A stretch of DNA of 64,000 bases from positions 6,279,501 to 6,343,500 of the forward strand of contig NC_065414.1 of assembly GCF_024362695.1 (NCBI RefSeq), read 5' to 3'. Below the pieces are notes generated by a model that did no database searches, was not told the origin of the DNA, and saw only the letters and a list, made by a program, of their open reading frames with translations. The stretch is from Pectinophora gossypiella (Eukaryota; Arthropoda; Insecta; Lepidoptera; Gelechiidae). The translations under genes were made by a program, and so were the position numbers. This document shows positions 38,571-49,725 of the stretch, piece after piece. The number at the start of each line of letters is the position of its first letter. Position 1 is the first letter of the stretch.

Positions 38571-39349
38571 GTTCCTATTTTCCTTTGCGTATTTTATTTG
38601 CCTTGCTTTGTATTTTGTAGATGCTTTATGTGGGTAAGTATTTAGAAGTACTTTACAACTCTCACAAGATCATACGAAACTAAACTTAACTAGGTTTCAG
38701 TTACTGGTAGCAAAACCTATCAGAGAGTAATTTTTTGGGCGTGATCCGATTTTCTTGATATTTCTAATGAATGTAATACTTATTTGATTATGATATCATT
38801 CATTCAAATGAATATTGTCCCTTTATAATCTTTCAATATGCAACTGACTAGTTACTTACTATTTACATTAATAATATTTTATTGTTAAATATCAACCCAT
38901 TTAAAAGTGACAAAAACTAATACGAAAGTTTGTAGAATCTAATCTAATCTAGCCTACAAGATCCCACTGCTGGGCAAAGGCCTCCCCTTCCTCTTTCCAT
39001 TTGCGTCCAAGTCGTCACGCCATCTTCTTCGAGGTCTACCACGACGCCTGTACCCGTCATGAGGCACCCAATGCGTAGAATCACTAAAAAATAAACAGTA
39101 AAATAAAATAACAAAAAAAAAAATAGTTATCACAAAACAGAACAAAGATCAGACAGTTATGCACCTAAGTATTATAACTAAAACGTCCTGTGTCCAATGT
39201 CTGTGATATAATAGCTACTCACACCTTGATCACCAAACCGGAGGTGTCGGGTTCGATTTCCGGTCGGGTCGATTTAGGAAACGAACTCTTCCTTTTGATT
39301 TGGGTCAGTAAAGCAGCGTGGTGAAATACCTACCTAATATTTGTTGTTA
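38571..39349. other. Intergenic, with small tRNA-like repeat
   Basis: 39213-39275 (aaccggaggtgtcgggttcg, atttccggtcgg) carries a B-box-like motif. 38950-39070 has a LINE-like end on the - strand (cactgctgggcaaaggcctc). The rest is unassigned. Confidence 0.4.
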
Positions 39350-39725
39350 TGTTTTACATAATCTCACGTTTGTATTCACAAATTGTGGTAGTCAGAGGCA
39401 GATCCATCACAAAATGAATTAATTACCCACACTTCACCTGAGCTTTATGTTAGACCTACGTGATAGGTGGACAGCCGTTTCGCCGTCTATAATGGTCGAG
39501 CCAACTGTGTTAGTGAAAAAACATTTCGGTTATAAACATCACATTGAAGCTGTTTTTCACAGGGTCCGCTTACCTGACGTGAAAATTTGACAGGTCCGGT
39601 TTTTTACAGAAAACTGCCTGTCTGACCGTCTAACCTGCGAGGGGAAAACAGCCTAATACAGGTAACGTCACAACTCCGATGCATTTCTCGGGAATGTGGG
39701 TTTCCTCACGATGTTTTCGATTCAA
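39350..39725. repeat. Family D copy followed by family G copy
   Basis: 39350-39525: ataggtggacagccgtttcg and taatggtcgagccaactgtg. 39545-39725: cagggtccgcttacctgacg, acaggtccggttttttacag and tttcctcacgatgttttcga. Confidence 0.65.
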
Positions 39726-39827
39726 CAAACAATTCAAGCAGTATATATTTTTAAATATTAGGAAACAATCTAATAAATCAATATTATTGCTACTTTACAT
39801 TGGTCGATAGTGCGCACTTCATCATCA

Positions 39828-39885
39828 TCAGCCGTACGACGCCCACTGCTGGGCATAGGCCTCCCCCAGGGATCTAAATTGCAAT
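39828..39885 (-). mobile_element. LINE 3' end fragment (RTE-like)
   Basis: tcatcatcatcagccgtacg, acgcccactgctgggcatag and gcctccccca, the reverse of the terminus at 60255-60312. Confidence 0.7.
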
Positions 39886-40189
39886 ACTCCTTTTTTAGAT
39901 TAATCGCTTCATGATATGTCGCTTTAGTATTACATTTTATCGTCCTATTATTTAACTGCCTCAATGAATAAATAATTCATCTTCATAGCTCGGAAGAATG
40001 GAAGTGAGCCTCGAATATCGCAAGACATTTCATATAATGACGCAATAAAAAGCGTTTTACTGTTATACGATATTACATAAAAATCGACGTAAGTATCGAA
40101 ATACTTTGAAAACAAAACGCGGTAAAGTATGAACAGTTATGCACCTAAGTATTTGCTTTGCATAGTATACAACTCTAGAGCGATATCAT

Positions 40190-40860
40190 TAGCCCTAAAG
40201 TAACAACACGCTATCATGGCTGTTTGATTATAAGTAAACTGACAACACGCTATTATTACTTGCCAAACACTTCAGAAGGAAACTCCAGTTAATCGTCACA
40301 ATATTTTATTATATTATTTACTTTTACAATTCCGTTCTCTTTTTAGAAACTTCAACGATAACAACCATATTTGAATATCTGTCACTTACGCTTCAAACTA
40401 ATTCTAAAATTGTACATACTAACGCCATCTAGTGTACATAAATCAATCTAAACAAAATAATGAACTGTCTTTTATAATTAAATAAGTATTTCTATAGATT
40501 TTAACTTAATAAAATATTAATTATATAATTTAATGAATTATTGGTAACTGGTATTATTAAAATCAGGCGTGATGGGTATAGTTATTTGCAACAACAGTAA
40601 AGCCATCTATCCAACGACAAACTAAAGTATAAATCAATCTTAACAAAGCAATAAACAGTCTTTTATAATCAATAAAGTATTTCTATAGGTTAAAACTTAA
40701 CTAAGTAAATATTAATTATAGAATTTTAATAAATGACTGGTAATGTATTATAGTATTATGCTACTTAGTACTATTATAATTGGGGCGTGAAGGGGGTGGT
40801 ACTTGTAACACTATGATAGCTGTTTGAATATAAGTTCAGCTAAGTATTTGCTCCTTTAAT
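40190..40860. repeat. Diverged tandem duplication, about 190-bp spacing
   Basis: 40437-40570 and 40620-40760 share taaatcaatct-aacaaa, cagtcttttataat, aagtatttctatag and aatattaattata. The flanks at 40205 and 40815 share a tatgatagctgtttga-type block. Old, AT-rich, non-coding. Confidence 0.55.
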
Positions 40861-41079
40861 TACGAAAGTTTTAGGAGAGGGATACACGTCAAAACAGCAA
40901 TCGTAGCGTGTGGCTAGTTTACGAGTAGACTATTGAAACCGTAATATTATGTAATTTTAGATATAATTTACAACTGCAATTTATATTTAAAAAATCAATG
41001 CGATAAACACGCTGATCGTACAGTTTTGTATCCAGATACACAATAATACTTGTTATTCGATTCATATAAGTCTTCTTCT

Positions 41080-41488
41080 TCTTATCGTGTGGGTTGTGAG
41101 GTGGAATACCAACCTCATCAAACCTACCTACCTACTTACTTGATTACTGTCAGCTGACGTTATTATCCCAAGGATGTTGATAGACTAGTCAATCGTGTGG
41201 GTTGTAAAGTTGGTTACAAACCTCATCAACCCTGGTGTCACGGTTATTACTGACATGGCTCATGTAACGACTACATACTTACATCAGTAAGTAGTAGCCG
41301 GGAGCAACGGTTTAACGTGCCTTCCGAAGCACGGATCATCTTACTTTCGGATAATCAGGTGATCAGCCTGTAATGTCCTAACCAAACTAGGGAACGCAAA
41401 GTAATTTTTGTGACATGTCCCCACCGGGATTCGAACCTGGGGCCTCCGGATCGTGAACCCAACGCTCAACCACTGGACCACGGAGGCC
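41080..41488 (-). mobile_element. SINE family C with duplicated tail
   Basis: The tail start cgtgtgggttgtgaggtgga occurs at 41088, then the subfamily extension (gtcagctgacgttattatcc) and a second tail start at 41197. The tRNA-like head is at the right: gggattcgaacctggggcct, caaccactggaccacggagg. Confidence 0.75.
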
Positions 41489-41802
41489 CTTCTTAAATTC
41501 ACATAAGTAGAATTTATCTGTATATTGTACTACCTGTGTAGTACAGACTAAAATTTATGTTTAATTTATATTTAAGTTGGCAACACCGCGTTTTTCTTTT
41601 CTTCTACCCTTTTAACATCATGGCGACGGGGTGTTAATTTTTCTCCTTTATTTAATTTAAATAATTTTAAAATATTACAGTCCATTTCTAAATTCAAGCA
41701 TGTATTTTTATTCACATATAACACTAGCGACACACACTACCTTTGTTGTTTGGTTTTGTGTAACATAACTTAAAGTCTATGTACCTAATACGTCACACGT
41801 GT

Positions 41803-42056
41803 GTGCTGGGCACAGGCCTCCACTCATTTAACCGAAGGGGGTATGGAGCATACTCCACCACGCTGCTGACCAGGTTGATGGTGTTAGTGCATCAACTATT
41901 CCGGACAATCATTTGGGATGATTGTGTGATTGCTTGCAATGTTCTAACCAAACAAAGAACAGTCTCACAAAGTGATTTCGACTATGTTCCCGTCGGTATT
42001 TGAACCTGGACCTGCAGATCGTGATCCCAACGAGCTAGCCACTAGACTACGAAGGT
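41803..42056 (-). mobile_element. SINE family A, decayed
   Basis: gctgggcacaggcctccact, gggggtatggagcatactcc, tctcacaaagtgatttcgac and a decayed head (cactagactacgaagg). Part of the middle is missing. Confidence 0.7.
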
Positions 42057-42087
42057 TGTTGTATGAAAAATCATCTATGGAACAAAT

Positions 42088-42315
42088 AATCAGAAATATC
42101 AGAATCATTTATTCAACGTTATTATCATGGATAAACTCATTGAAGGTCAAGTTAATATTTTAAAATCTACGTCATTCCGCAAGTTGTTATGGCTGAGGAG
42201 AAGAAACTGTCTGACAAGAAACATTATACATTACAAGTTATACGAGTCTAATAACTAGAGGAACACATTTAATACCAGACATTTTTATTATTTAGGTAAT
42301 CATTAATCTTATAAG
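42088..42315 (+). repeat. Inverted partner of 48670-48900
   Basis: attcaacgttattatcatgg, attgaaggtcaa, aggagaagaaa, acattacaagttat, taactagaggaacacattta and ataccagacattttt occur in the same order on the - strand at 48900-48670. Dispersed repeat, class unknown. Confidence 0.75.
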
Positions 42316-42344
42316 TTTTTTTACATCGAATCTTTCCTACACAT

Positions 42345-42500
42345 ACATACATAAACTCACGCCCGTATTCCTCGAAGGGGTGGGCAGAACTACAAATAAT
42401 CAAGAAATTATTTGCAGCCACTTTTGATACATAGTCCTTAGGTGGATAATGATAAACCGTATGATAATAGGTGATCAGCCTATCGCTCTTACAGATGATC
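42345..42500 (+). repeat. Repeat family L, partial
   Basis: acatacatacataaactcac, aaggggtgggcagaactaca and tgatcagcctatcgctctta match 5404-5585. Confidence 0.6.
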
Positions 42501-42897
42501 CATCAAAAAAACATTCCTACCAACCAAAATAACAAAATAAAAAGAAAAATACTTATCGTAGATCTGTGTGAAGGATCACGATCCTGTCAGTAGAGGTCCA
42601 TTCATAATGAAACATGATATTGTGATGTAAATCTGGAACCCTCGCGAATCCCGAAATAAGCGTCGAGCATCGAACGATCAATAAATCTAATGTATTGGGA
42701 AATCGATGCTTACATGGAGGTAAGTTTGCTGGAAACCACAAGATATTTTGGTTACAAAAAATAAAAATTTATTTATTTTTTAATTATTTATTTACATTTC
42801 GCAACTTTACAGTGCAGAAGCGCCAATGCGCCGTGAAACTTTAAATATAAACAGTATAATAAAAAAAATATGAAACTTAAGTTACACATTAATACCA

Positions 42898-43180
42898 TTG
42901 GTCCCGGTTACTACTTACTGACAGTAAGTAGTTACTACTTACTCCACCAACCCGCAGTGGAGCAGCGTGGTGGAGTATGCTCCATACCCCCTCCGGTTGA
43001 TTGAGGGGAGGCCTGTGCCCAGCAGTGGGATGTATATAGGCAGTTTATGATACTACTTACTGATGTAAGGGAGTATGCCAGTATGCCATGTCAGGGGCCT
43101 TTTGCGAATCAACAACAACACTGACACCAGGGTTGATGAGATTGGTATTCTACCTCACAACCCACACAATAAGAAGAAGA
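42898..43180 (+). mobile_element. SINE family C split by a SINE A insertion
   Basis: Family C sequence (ggtcccggttactacttact; then tgatgtaaggg, catgtcaggggcc and ttgatgagattggtattcta, ending cctcacaacccacac) is interrupted by a 5'-truncated family A copy at 42944-43050. The insert is flanked by 11-bp direct repeats tactacttact at 42933-42943 and 43051-43061. Confidence 0.82.
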
Positions 43181-43626
43181 AGAATACCTTTGGAAGGTTA
43201 GACAGGCAGTCGTTTCCATAAAATCCCGAACCTGTCACATCTTCAGGTTAGGTAAGTGGACTCTGTTAAATACGGAATAACGCGAGGAAGATCACAACAA
43301 CCGTTGGAAAGTCCTGGTGAAAGGATTAAAGTCCATATATGGGGGATATTTTTGTACATTAGAAAAATGTATGATTAGAGTGATAATAGCCACTATGTAC
43401 TAAACGTTTGGCCTCTTCCTTTTTGATGCGAACCCCGAAAGATTGGAACTGCCTGCCGTCGCGTCGTCTGGTTTTTCCAACTCGTTATAATGAGCTGCAC
43501 TAGCTGAGAGCTAGAGTGAATAGGCATTTGCCAGGTAAGCGTGATGCACACTAGACCACTTACCTTCAGGTGAGATAATGGTCAAACGCCAGCCTTTATT
43601 ATTTAAATAAATATATATAATAATAC

Positions 43627-43920
43627 GAGGAGCTCGGTGGCGCAGCGGTAAACGCGCTCGGCCTGCGATTGTTAAAGTTAAGCAACTTTCGCAAAGTCCG
43701 GTCATAGGATGGGTGACCACAAAAAAAAAGTTTTCATCGCGAGCTCCTCCGTGCTTCGGAAGGCACGTTAAGCCGTTGGTCCCGGCTGCATTAGCAGTCG
43801 TTAATAACCACCAATCCGCACTGGGCCCGCGTGGTGGTTTAAGGCCCGATCTCCCTATCCATCCATAGAGAAGGCCCGTGCCCCAGCAGTGGGGACGTTA
43901 ATGGGCTGGTGATAATGATA
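43627..43920 (+). mobile_element. SINE family B, full length: tRNA-like A box joined to 5S rRNA-like promoter
   Basis: 5' end ggagctcggtggcgcagcgg contains TGGCGCAGCGG, an exact fit to the tRNA A-box consensus. At 43675-43686 aagttaagcaac and at 43707-43718 ggatgggtgacc match the 5S rRNA A box and C box, separated by 20 nt as in 5S rRNA. Then an A-rich link, a core ttaagccgttggtcccggc shared with families A and C, and the tail ending ccccagcagtggggacgtta. Other copies: 20320-20620, and tails at 130-236 and 30656-30739. Confidence 0.88.
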
Positions 43921-44845
43921 TAATAATATGTAATTAGTGAGAAAGAAATATAAAAAAGACATCGGAGTAGATATTTTACATCTTTATTTTATTGTGCATT
44001 ATTTTAAGTACTCAACTAACTACTCAGCCACCTCCTTTAGTAATGTCACTAATACTGTTACAGTGCAATGAGGAGCTTTCTAGGCTACATATCCCCAAAA
44101 AAGAAGATGGCGCTGTACAGATTTATTTTGATATATACATCTACCATTTGATTGTATGCCAATGAGAAAAAGGTAATTATTATCTACATTTTTCTGGGGA
44201 ACACTGCCTGGAAGGATCCTCAATAAATTATCTCAAAATAAATAAATTAATATCTTTGCACAACTTTACTACTATAACATAATAATAAACAAAACTAACT
44301 GACTATACACCCAACTCAGTTTACTCCGAATAAACACTTTTGTTTTTAAAAGCTTTCAAATTAATTTTGTCAGAAAATACACACCACAATAACCTTTCCC
44401 CGGTATTCAAGCCTTAATTACTGATTGTTTACAAATTCGGTTAGTAAATTAAAATTCGCTGTTCAATAAACAAATTCGCTGACTCATCGGACTTTTTACT
44501 TCCTTGGCACGAACATCACGGTAATGTCACCTTAGGAACTGGAGATCCTCTCTAAATCCCCGTAATTACGTAGGGGAGAAAAATAAATTCTCTTTCCGCC
44601 CCTATACTAAACATCCTATCTGATCTTATTTTGCAACTCTCAACCGTATTTTGCTCTGAATTGACGCGCTCGAATGCATTATTGAATTCGAACATGGATT
44701 GACATAAAAAAAATATTTGTTTCTAAACGGTGGATCGTAGATTTACAGTTGTTTAACAGCGCGTCAGTGGGTAAAAGAGACGATGAGTTTTAATTTTTAT
44801 GGATGTTGATGGATTTTAATTACTAATTAAACATAAAGATAAACA
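43921..44845. other. Intergenic, no assigned element
   Basis: AT-rich. No repeats or coding signals recognised. Confidence 0.4.
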
Positions 44846-44970
44846 GCCTGTATACGTCCCACTGCTGGGCACAGGCCTCCCCTCAATCAACCGGAGGGGG
44901 TAACCACGCTGCTCCACTGCGGGTTGGTGGAGGTGTTTTTACGGCTAATAGCCGGGACCAACGTCTTAAC
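44846..44970 (-). mobile_element. SINE family A, 3' half
   Basis: tatacgtcccactgctgggc, acaggcctcccctcaatcaa, ctgcgggttggtggaggtgt and taatagccgggaccaacg. Head missing, internal 14-bp gap. Confidence 0.75.
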
Positions 44971-44995
44971 TAATTACTAATTAAGTATGCCTATC

Positions 44996-45308
44996 ATAAT
45001 GGTGCTAATTCCTGTAAATACCATCTAATTTTATTTTAAGTTATATCTGTCCTTTTCTTATCCGCCGAAAAGGAAAGGGACGGGTAATCGACAAGCTGAA
45101 AATTTATGGAACACACGTCAATTTTAAGCACAAATCTAAACCAACCGTCTAAAAATTTTACGTCAGTCAATAACCCGACACATTAATTTACTCATTCTTC
45201 CTAAAATTAAGAGCTGTGAATCATCCGTCCCTTTCCTTTTCGACGGATACGAAAATGACGGATATAACCTAAAATAAAATTAGGCGGTGTCTGCAGGAAT
45301 CGGGGCCA
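44996..45308. mobile_element. Long-inverted-repeat MITE family E, copy 3
   Basis: Both arms well kept: ggtgctaattcctgtaaata, ttttaagttatatctgtcc and cttatccgccgaaaagg on the left; ccttttcgacggatacgaaa, tataacctaaaataaaatta and gtctgcaggaatcgggg on the right. Confidence 0.85.
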
Positions 45309-45554
45309 ATATATGTCTATTTTTAATTGTTATCATTATTTTTACGCACTATGCTGCGTTTGTACAAGTGAAAAGTGAAGATATCGCTCTTAGCGAAAAG
45401 ACCGCCTTTGCCTATTGTAAGTTTTTCTTAAAAATATCGTGTGAATTTCGTGTGTCTCTGCAATAAATTATTATTATTATTATTGTTTGTCATTTCCATG
45501 TCTCGTTCCTATAGAGTTCCGTACTTTGAAAAGCAGTGGATGGGCCGAAGTATT

Positions 45555-46055
45555 ATAATTCATACTAATATTATAAATGAGAAAGTGTGTGTGTCTGTGT
45601 CTGTTTATTTGTCCGTCTTTCACGGCAAAATGGAGCGACAAATTGACGTGTTTTTTTAAAGTGCAGATAGTTCAAGGTATGGAGAGTGACAAAGGCTATT
45701 GCTGTCTCTTTCTAACTCCACAAGTGGAAGTTTGTATGGAGCATTCCGCAATTTTCAAGGTAGAAAGCTAAAACTTGGTATGTGTACTATTTATTTTGTG
45801 GAAATCTGCCCTCAAAGAGAGAGTGAAATTTTATTTGGGAGTTTTTGCAGTTTTCAAGGTAGGAAGCTAAAAATTGGTACTTTAGGAAAGGGGAACCTTG
45901 TTACCCCGAATATATCGCGAGCGAAGCCGCAGGCAAAAGCGAGTATTTGCAGTTTTCAAGGTAGGAAGCTAAAAATTGGTACTTTAGGAAAGGGGAACCT
46001 TGTTACCCCGAATATATCGCGAGCGAAGCCGCAGGCAAAAACGAGTATTTTATAA
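45555..46055 (+). mobile_element. Helitron-like non-autonomous repeat with 102-bp internal duplication
   Basis: Starts near ttcatactaatattataaat and gtccgtctttcacggcaaaa, a very common moth repeat, and ends atatatcgcgagcgaagccg followed by caggcaaaa. The last about 102 bp are duplicated (45848-45949 and 45950-46051), which produces an open frame with a repeated peptide that I do not consider a gene. Confidence 0.65.
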
Positions 46056-46107
46056 ACTGTATTTAGATTCTTTTAATTTCAACGAAATTTCTTTTAATTT
46101 TTAAAGC

Positions 46108-46345
46108 GATGTTTGGTGGTAGGGCTGGCCTTGAGGAAGACCTAAAAGGACGTACCTACATTGACCAAACTGGAGATGTCCTTAGAAAAGGTTTAGTACG
46201 ATCTTCTCTGAACCAACGTGCGTGTATGAAACGATTGATGAATGTGGAGGAAGCAAGAGAAGTGTGTCAGGATCGAAGAAAATGGAATTCCATAGTCTCT
46301 GCTTATCCCGGTGGGAAATAGGCGTGAGTTTATATAGGTATGTAC
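46108..46345 (+). pseudogene. LINE C-terminal fragment (RTE-like, second type)
   Basis: The open frame 46109-46321 encodes RACMKRLMNVEEAREVC and KWNSIVSAYPGGK, the end of an RTE-like reverse transcriptase that ends at the same stop in the related 49285-49610 copy. Upstream sequence is missing; the rest of the protein is not here. Confidence 0.7.
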
Positions 46346-46767
46346 TTTTGTTTAATTTCAACAAAAAAAAAACATTTTAAAAGATCTCTGAATTTTACTG
46401 CTAAGCTATTTCTTTTCAGAAACTTGATCACAAAGTAAAGGCAAGTAGTTGTATTTTTACACAAATTATAATGAGGGATGAACTGTATTTAGCAAGTTTT
46501 AAACTAAATCTCGGCAAGTTCTAACAAGGGTTGAAGCCGGAACAAAAAGTGCTTTGTTGATCAAAATCCATTAGGTACGGTTGGAGAATTACTAACCCCG
46601 GCTAACCCCATGGGGTAATTACTAAGGCCGTGTTTACTAATAATTAATACCGTAGTCTTAAGCAGTTATGGTAGGTACCAAACTAGCAGCACCAAACAAA
46701 GCAACAACATCAATAGATAATTATAGGCTTCCCACTAGTTACAATAAGTCTCTTCTACCCTCCGTCA
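46346..46767. other. Intergenic, no assigned element
   Basis: Nothing recognised. Confidence 0.4.
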
Positions 46768-47265
46768 CACCCCGGACATTCATACAAACAACCTCGTTTT
46801 ACACAGACACTACACATTGACATTATCGTACACGCACAACTGTACCCAAAAAATCACAAACGAAATTTTGAACAATGAAGGCTTACAAAAATACTGAACT
46901 AATTAATTGCATTCATAATAATTTTACATCAAACACTTGACATAGGTTTAATTTTATTACAAATTATTAGCAGTATTGATGAACAACCACCATCAAAAAT
47001 AAATTAGGCGCGCGCGGCAAGCCAGCGCTATCAGTTACTGTGAGATCAAATACGCGAATCAGTCGAAAGAACGTCGGCGTCCAATTTCAAAATTCGAACA
47101 TATAAAATAAACTGATAAAAAATAAAAACAACGGTCCGCGCGCTGCCTTCAGGATTCAAGTCTAAACTATGTTTGACGGGAGGTGAGGTAAACCTAGCTC
47201 AGACGCTGGTGGGGAGCGGAGAGTTGCCGTTCTATACGTAGTATTATTCCCTAATCTATGCCTCC
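46768..47265 (+). repeat. Repeat family H split by about 295 bp of other sequence
   Basis: 46768-46855 carries caccccggacattcatacaa and cattatcgtacacgcacaac. The continuation (gattcaagtctaaactatgt, tatacgtagtattattcc) resumes at about 47150. In the copy at 18683-18800 the two parts are contiguous apart from about 30 bp. The intervening DNA is GC-richer in part (aattaggcgcgcgcggcaag). Confidence 0.55.
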
Positions 47266-47589
47266 GAGTTGTTCGAGAGGATAATATTGAAAAAAATAAT
47301 CGACTCTAGTGGGCCGATAGCGATAAGTGCTGAATGAAGGAAATGATCGACTGCGCCGTCGGGATTGGTATCGAAGTTCTGAAGATGTTTACCTATTTTC
47401 CAACTTATTGTGGGAAAAAATAAGTTTGAGCAACAAAGCCCTAAAACAGATTTCTCACTTGAGCAATTTGTTTGAAGACACACGTTAGCGTCTAAATGTT
47501 GGGTCTGTTTGTACCCATTCGTCTTTATAAATCCAAAGGTGGCACAGTATTCCTAGAATCGTTTGTGGTTTAGAAAAAGGCTTCTCTAG

Positions 47590-47830
47590 ATTAGACCTGA
47601 AGATTTGACAGGTCCGGTTTTTTACAGAAGCGACTGCCTGTCTGACCTTCCAACCAGCGAAGGGAAAACCAGCCCAGTTTGGGTCACGTACCGCCGAAAC
47701 GCATTTTTCTGTGGTTTTCCTCCCGATGTTTTCCTTCACCGTTGAGCACGTGATAATCATGTATGATCCAAACTTGAATTCGAAAAAGGATTCCGAATAT
47801 CGTAGGTTTAGGTCCGTGCTGGATTCGAAC
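47590..47830 (+). repeat. Repeat family G, long copy
   Basis: ttgacaggtccggtttttta, agaagcgactgcctgtctga, gaagggaaaaccagcccagt and atgttttccttcaccgttga, with a further ataatcatgtatgatccaaa also seen at 6150-6170. Confidence 0.65.
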
Positions 47831-48669
47831 TTGCGACCTTACAGGGAGAGTCAAGCTTGCACGACTACCACGATCTTATCTTCAACATAAATAAGAAAAA
47901 AATATATATATTATGTCCCTGACCATACATAAATTGGAAAATGCCTGACACATTCTCAAGTAAAATCAGTACCAAGCATCATTTGATGGTTTAGCAGATC
48001 GTAAAAGAAAAGTTACTCTACCAAGGACGAGATATACAGAGATATAAAATCTCATGTAGGCATGTCTTTGCGTTTATAGAAGGAGCATAACTTCAGTTTG
48101 CTTATGCGAACCTATTTCGTAATTTGATTATTTTTTTATTCATTAAATAAATAAAAAGGTTTAGCATGAACAGCCATATTTGATACTTTTATTAATATAT
48201 TATTAATACTCTTTAAATTAATATATTGTTATAAACCGCATCAGGTTCTGATCAACGCGTGTTCTGGCCATTACCCATATAATGGTCCACTATCCTTTTT
48301 TCGGCTTTTACTACATACTAGGGATGATAAGCAAGTGAACGTATTCTAGTTTTTTGTTAGCTCCCAGTCCAGCACAGAAGCATGTTTTATTATACATTAT
48401 TTTATTATAAAAAACTTGAAATAAACTAAAATAATTATTGTCTCTGTGGACCTGTGGTTCACTGGCTTTTTAAACGTGGAACCCCGGTACTACCGGTACC
48501 GGACAAGCACAAATGAGTTATTACAATAAAAGGAATAAAAATAAAATTGCTATTTAACTCCAGATCAAGTTAATTAAATTCACATTTTTACAATAAAATA
48601 CCAGACAATATTTTGAATTTGTCAGAAAATAAATGTAAAGTTCATGTGAAGATTATGTAAAAAAGCTTA
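47831..48669. other. Intergenic, no assigned element
   Basis: Near 48480 a degenerate tRNA-like motif (ccggtaccggacaagca) also seen at 2533 and 10820 is present. Nothing else. Confidence 0.4.
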
Positions 48670-48900
48670 ATATTTATAAGATTAATGATGAAAATGTCTG
48701 GTATTAAATATGTTCCTCTAGTTATTAAATAACTTGTAATGTATACCCTCATTGATTTAAAAGTTGTGTTGATGCTGCAGATTCTTGTCATTTCTTCTCC
48801 TCACCTCGCGAAATGACGTAAATTCAAAAATGTTACATTGACCTTCAACTACTTTATTCGTGATAATTACGTTGAATAAAAGATTCTAATTTCTGATTAA
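48670..48900 (-). repeat. Inverted partner of 42088-42315
   Basis: Matches 42088-42315 in reverse over most of its length, with one extra block around 48760-48780. Confidence 0.75.
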
Positions 48901-49284
48901 AATTGTTTTTACTAACACATTTGGCTCGAGGATATTGACGTGAGCGTATATTATGTAAAATAATAATGCTATATGCATCGGCTGAAGTATTTTCTTTCCC
49001 TTTCTCGGTTTTATAGGCCTGTTGACCGTCGGCCGGGGAAAAATAAACGATCGTATCTCGTACTATATACGGAGATTAGGCAAGTTTTCTGTGCACCCGA
49101 CTGTATCTGCGATATTAGAACCATAAACACAAGCGAGTTTCAGCGTAGGCGTTTGGTACGGGTACAGTAATGAAAACAAGTGTAAAAAAAGTAATTAGTT
49201 TATTCTATGCTTGTTCATTCTAAGTTTCATGCATTCATTTAGTAGAAATAAAGAGAAATGTGGTGTAATGGTGTAAAATACGAT

Positions 49285-49610
49285 ATAGTTAGTGACTAAG
49301 ATTGAGAAGGGAATGTTAAGTTGGTTTGGACACATAGAGCGGATGAAGGATATTAGGATTATGAAAGCGGTATTCAAAGCGAGGGTTGGTGGAAGGGCTG
49401 GCAGAGGAAGACCTAGAAGGACGTTGACCTAATTGGAGATGTGGTTAGAAAAGGTTCAATATGATCTGCTCTGAACTGGCGTGCGTGTATGAAACGATTG
49501 ATGAATGTGGAGGAAGCAGGAGAAGTGTGTAAGGATCGAAGCAAATGGAATTCCATAGTCCTGTTCACCCCGGTAGGAAATAGGCGTGATATTATGTATG
49601 TATGTGTTTA
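49285..49610 (+). pseudogene. LINE C-terminal fragment (RTE-like, second type), longer copy
   Basis: The sense reading gives SWFGHIERMKDIRIMKAVFK, ARVGGRAGRGRPRRT, then a frameshift and stop, then the RACMKRLMNVEE-type end. The end is followed by an atgtatgtatgt microsatellite tail. Dead. Confidence 0.75.
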
Positions 49611-49725
49611 AAAGAAATAAAAAAAATAAGTAGGCGAGGTAGAACCTACGTAAAAGTACTACTCGTAATTCCGATACCGCCTACCCACCGAGGAGAGCAG
49701 CTTTACCCACACTATTAAGAGCCCT

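Noticed and set aside
43665..43720. 5S rRNA gene
   Set aside because: Only the internal control region is present, embedded in a SINE; the outer helices of 5S rRNA are absent.
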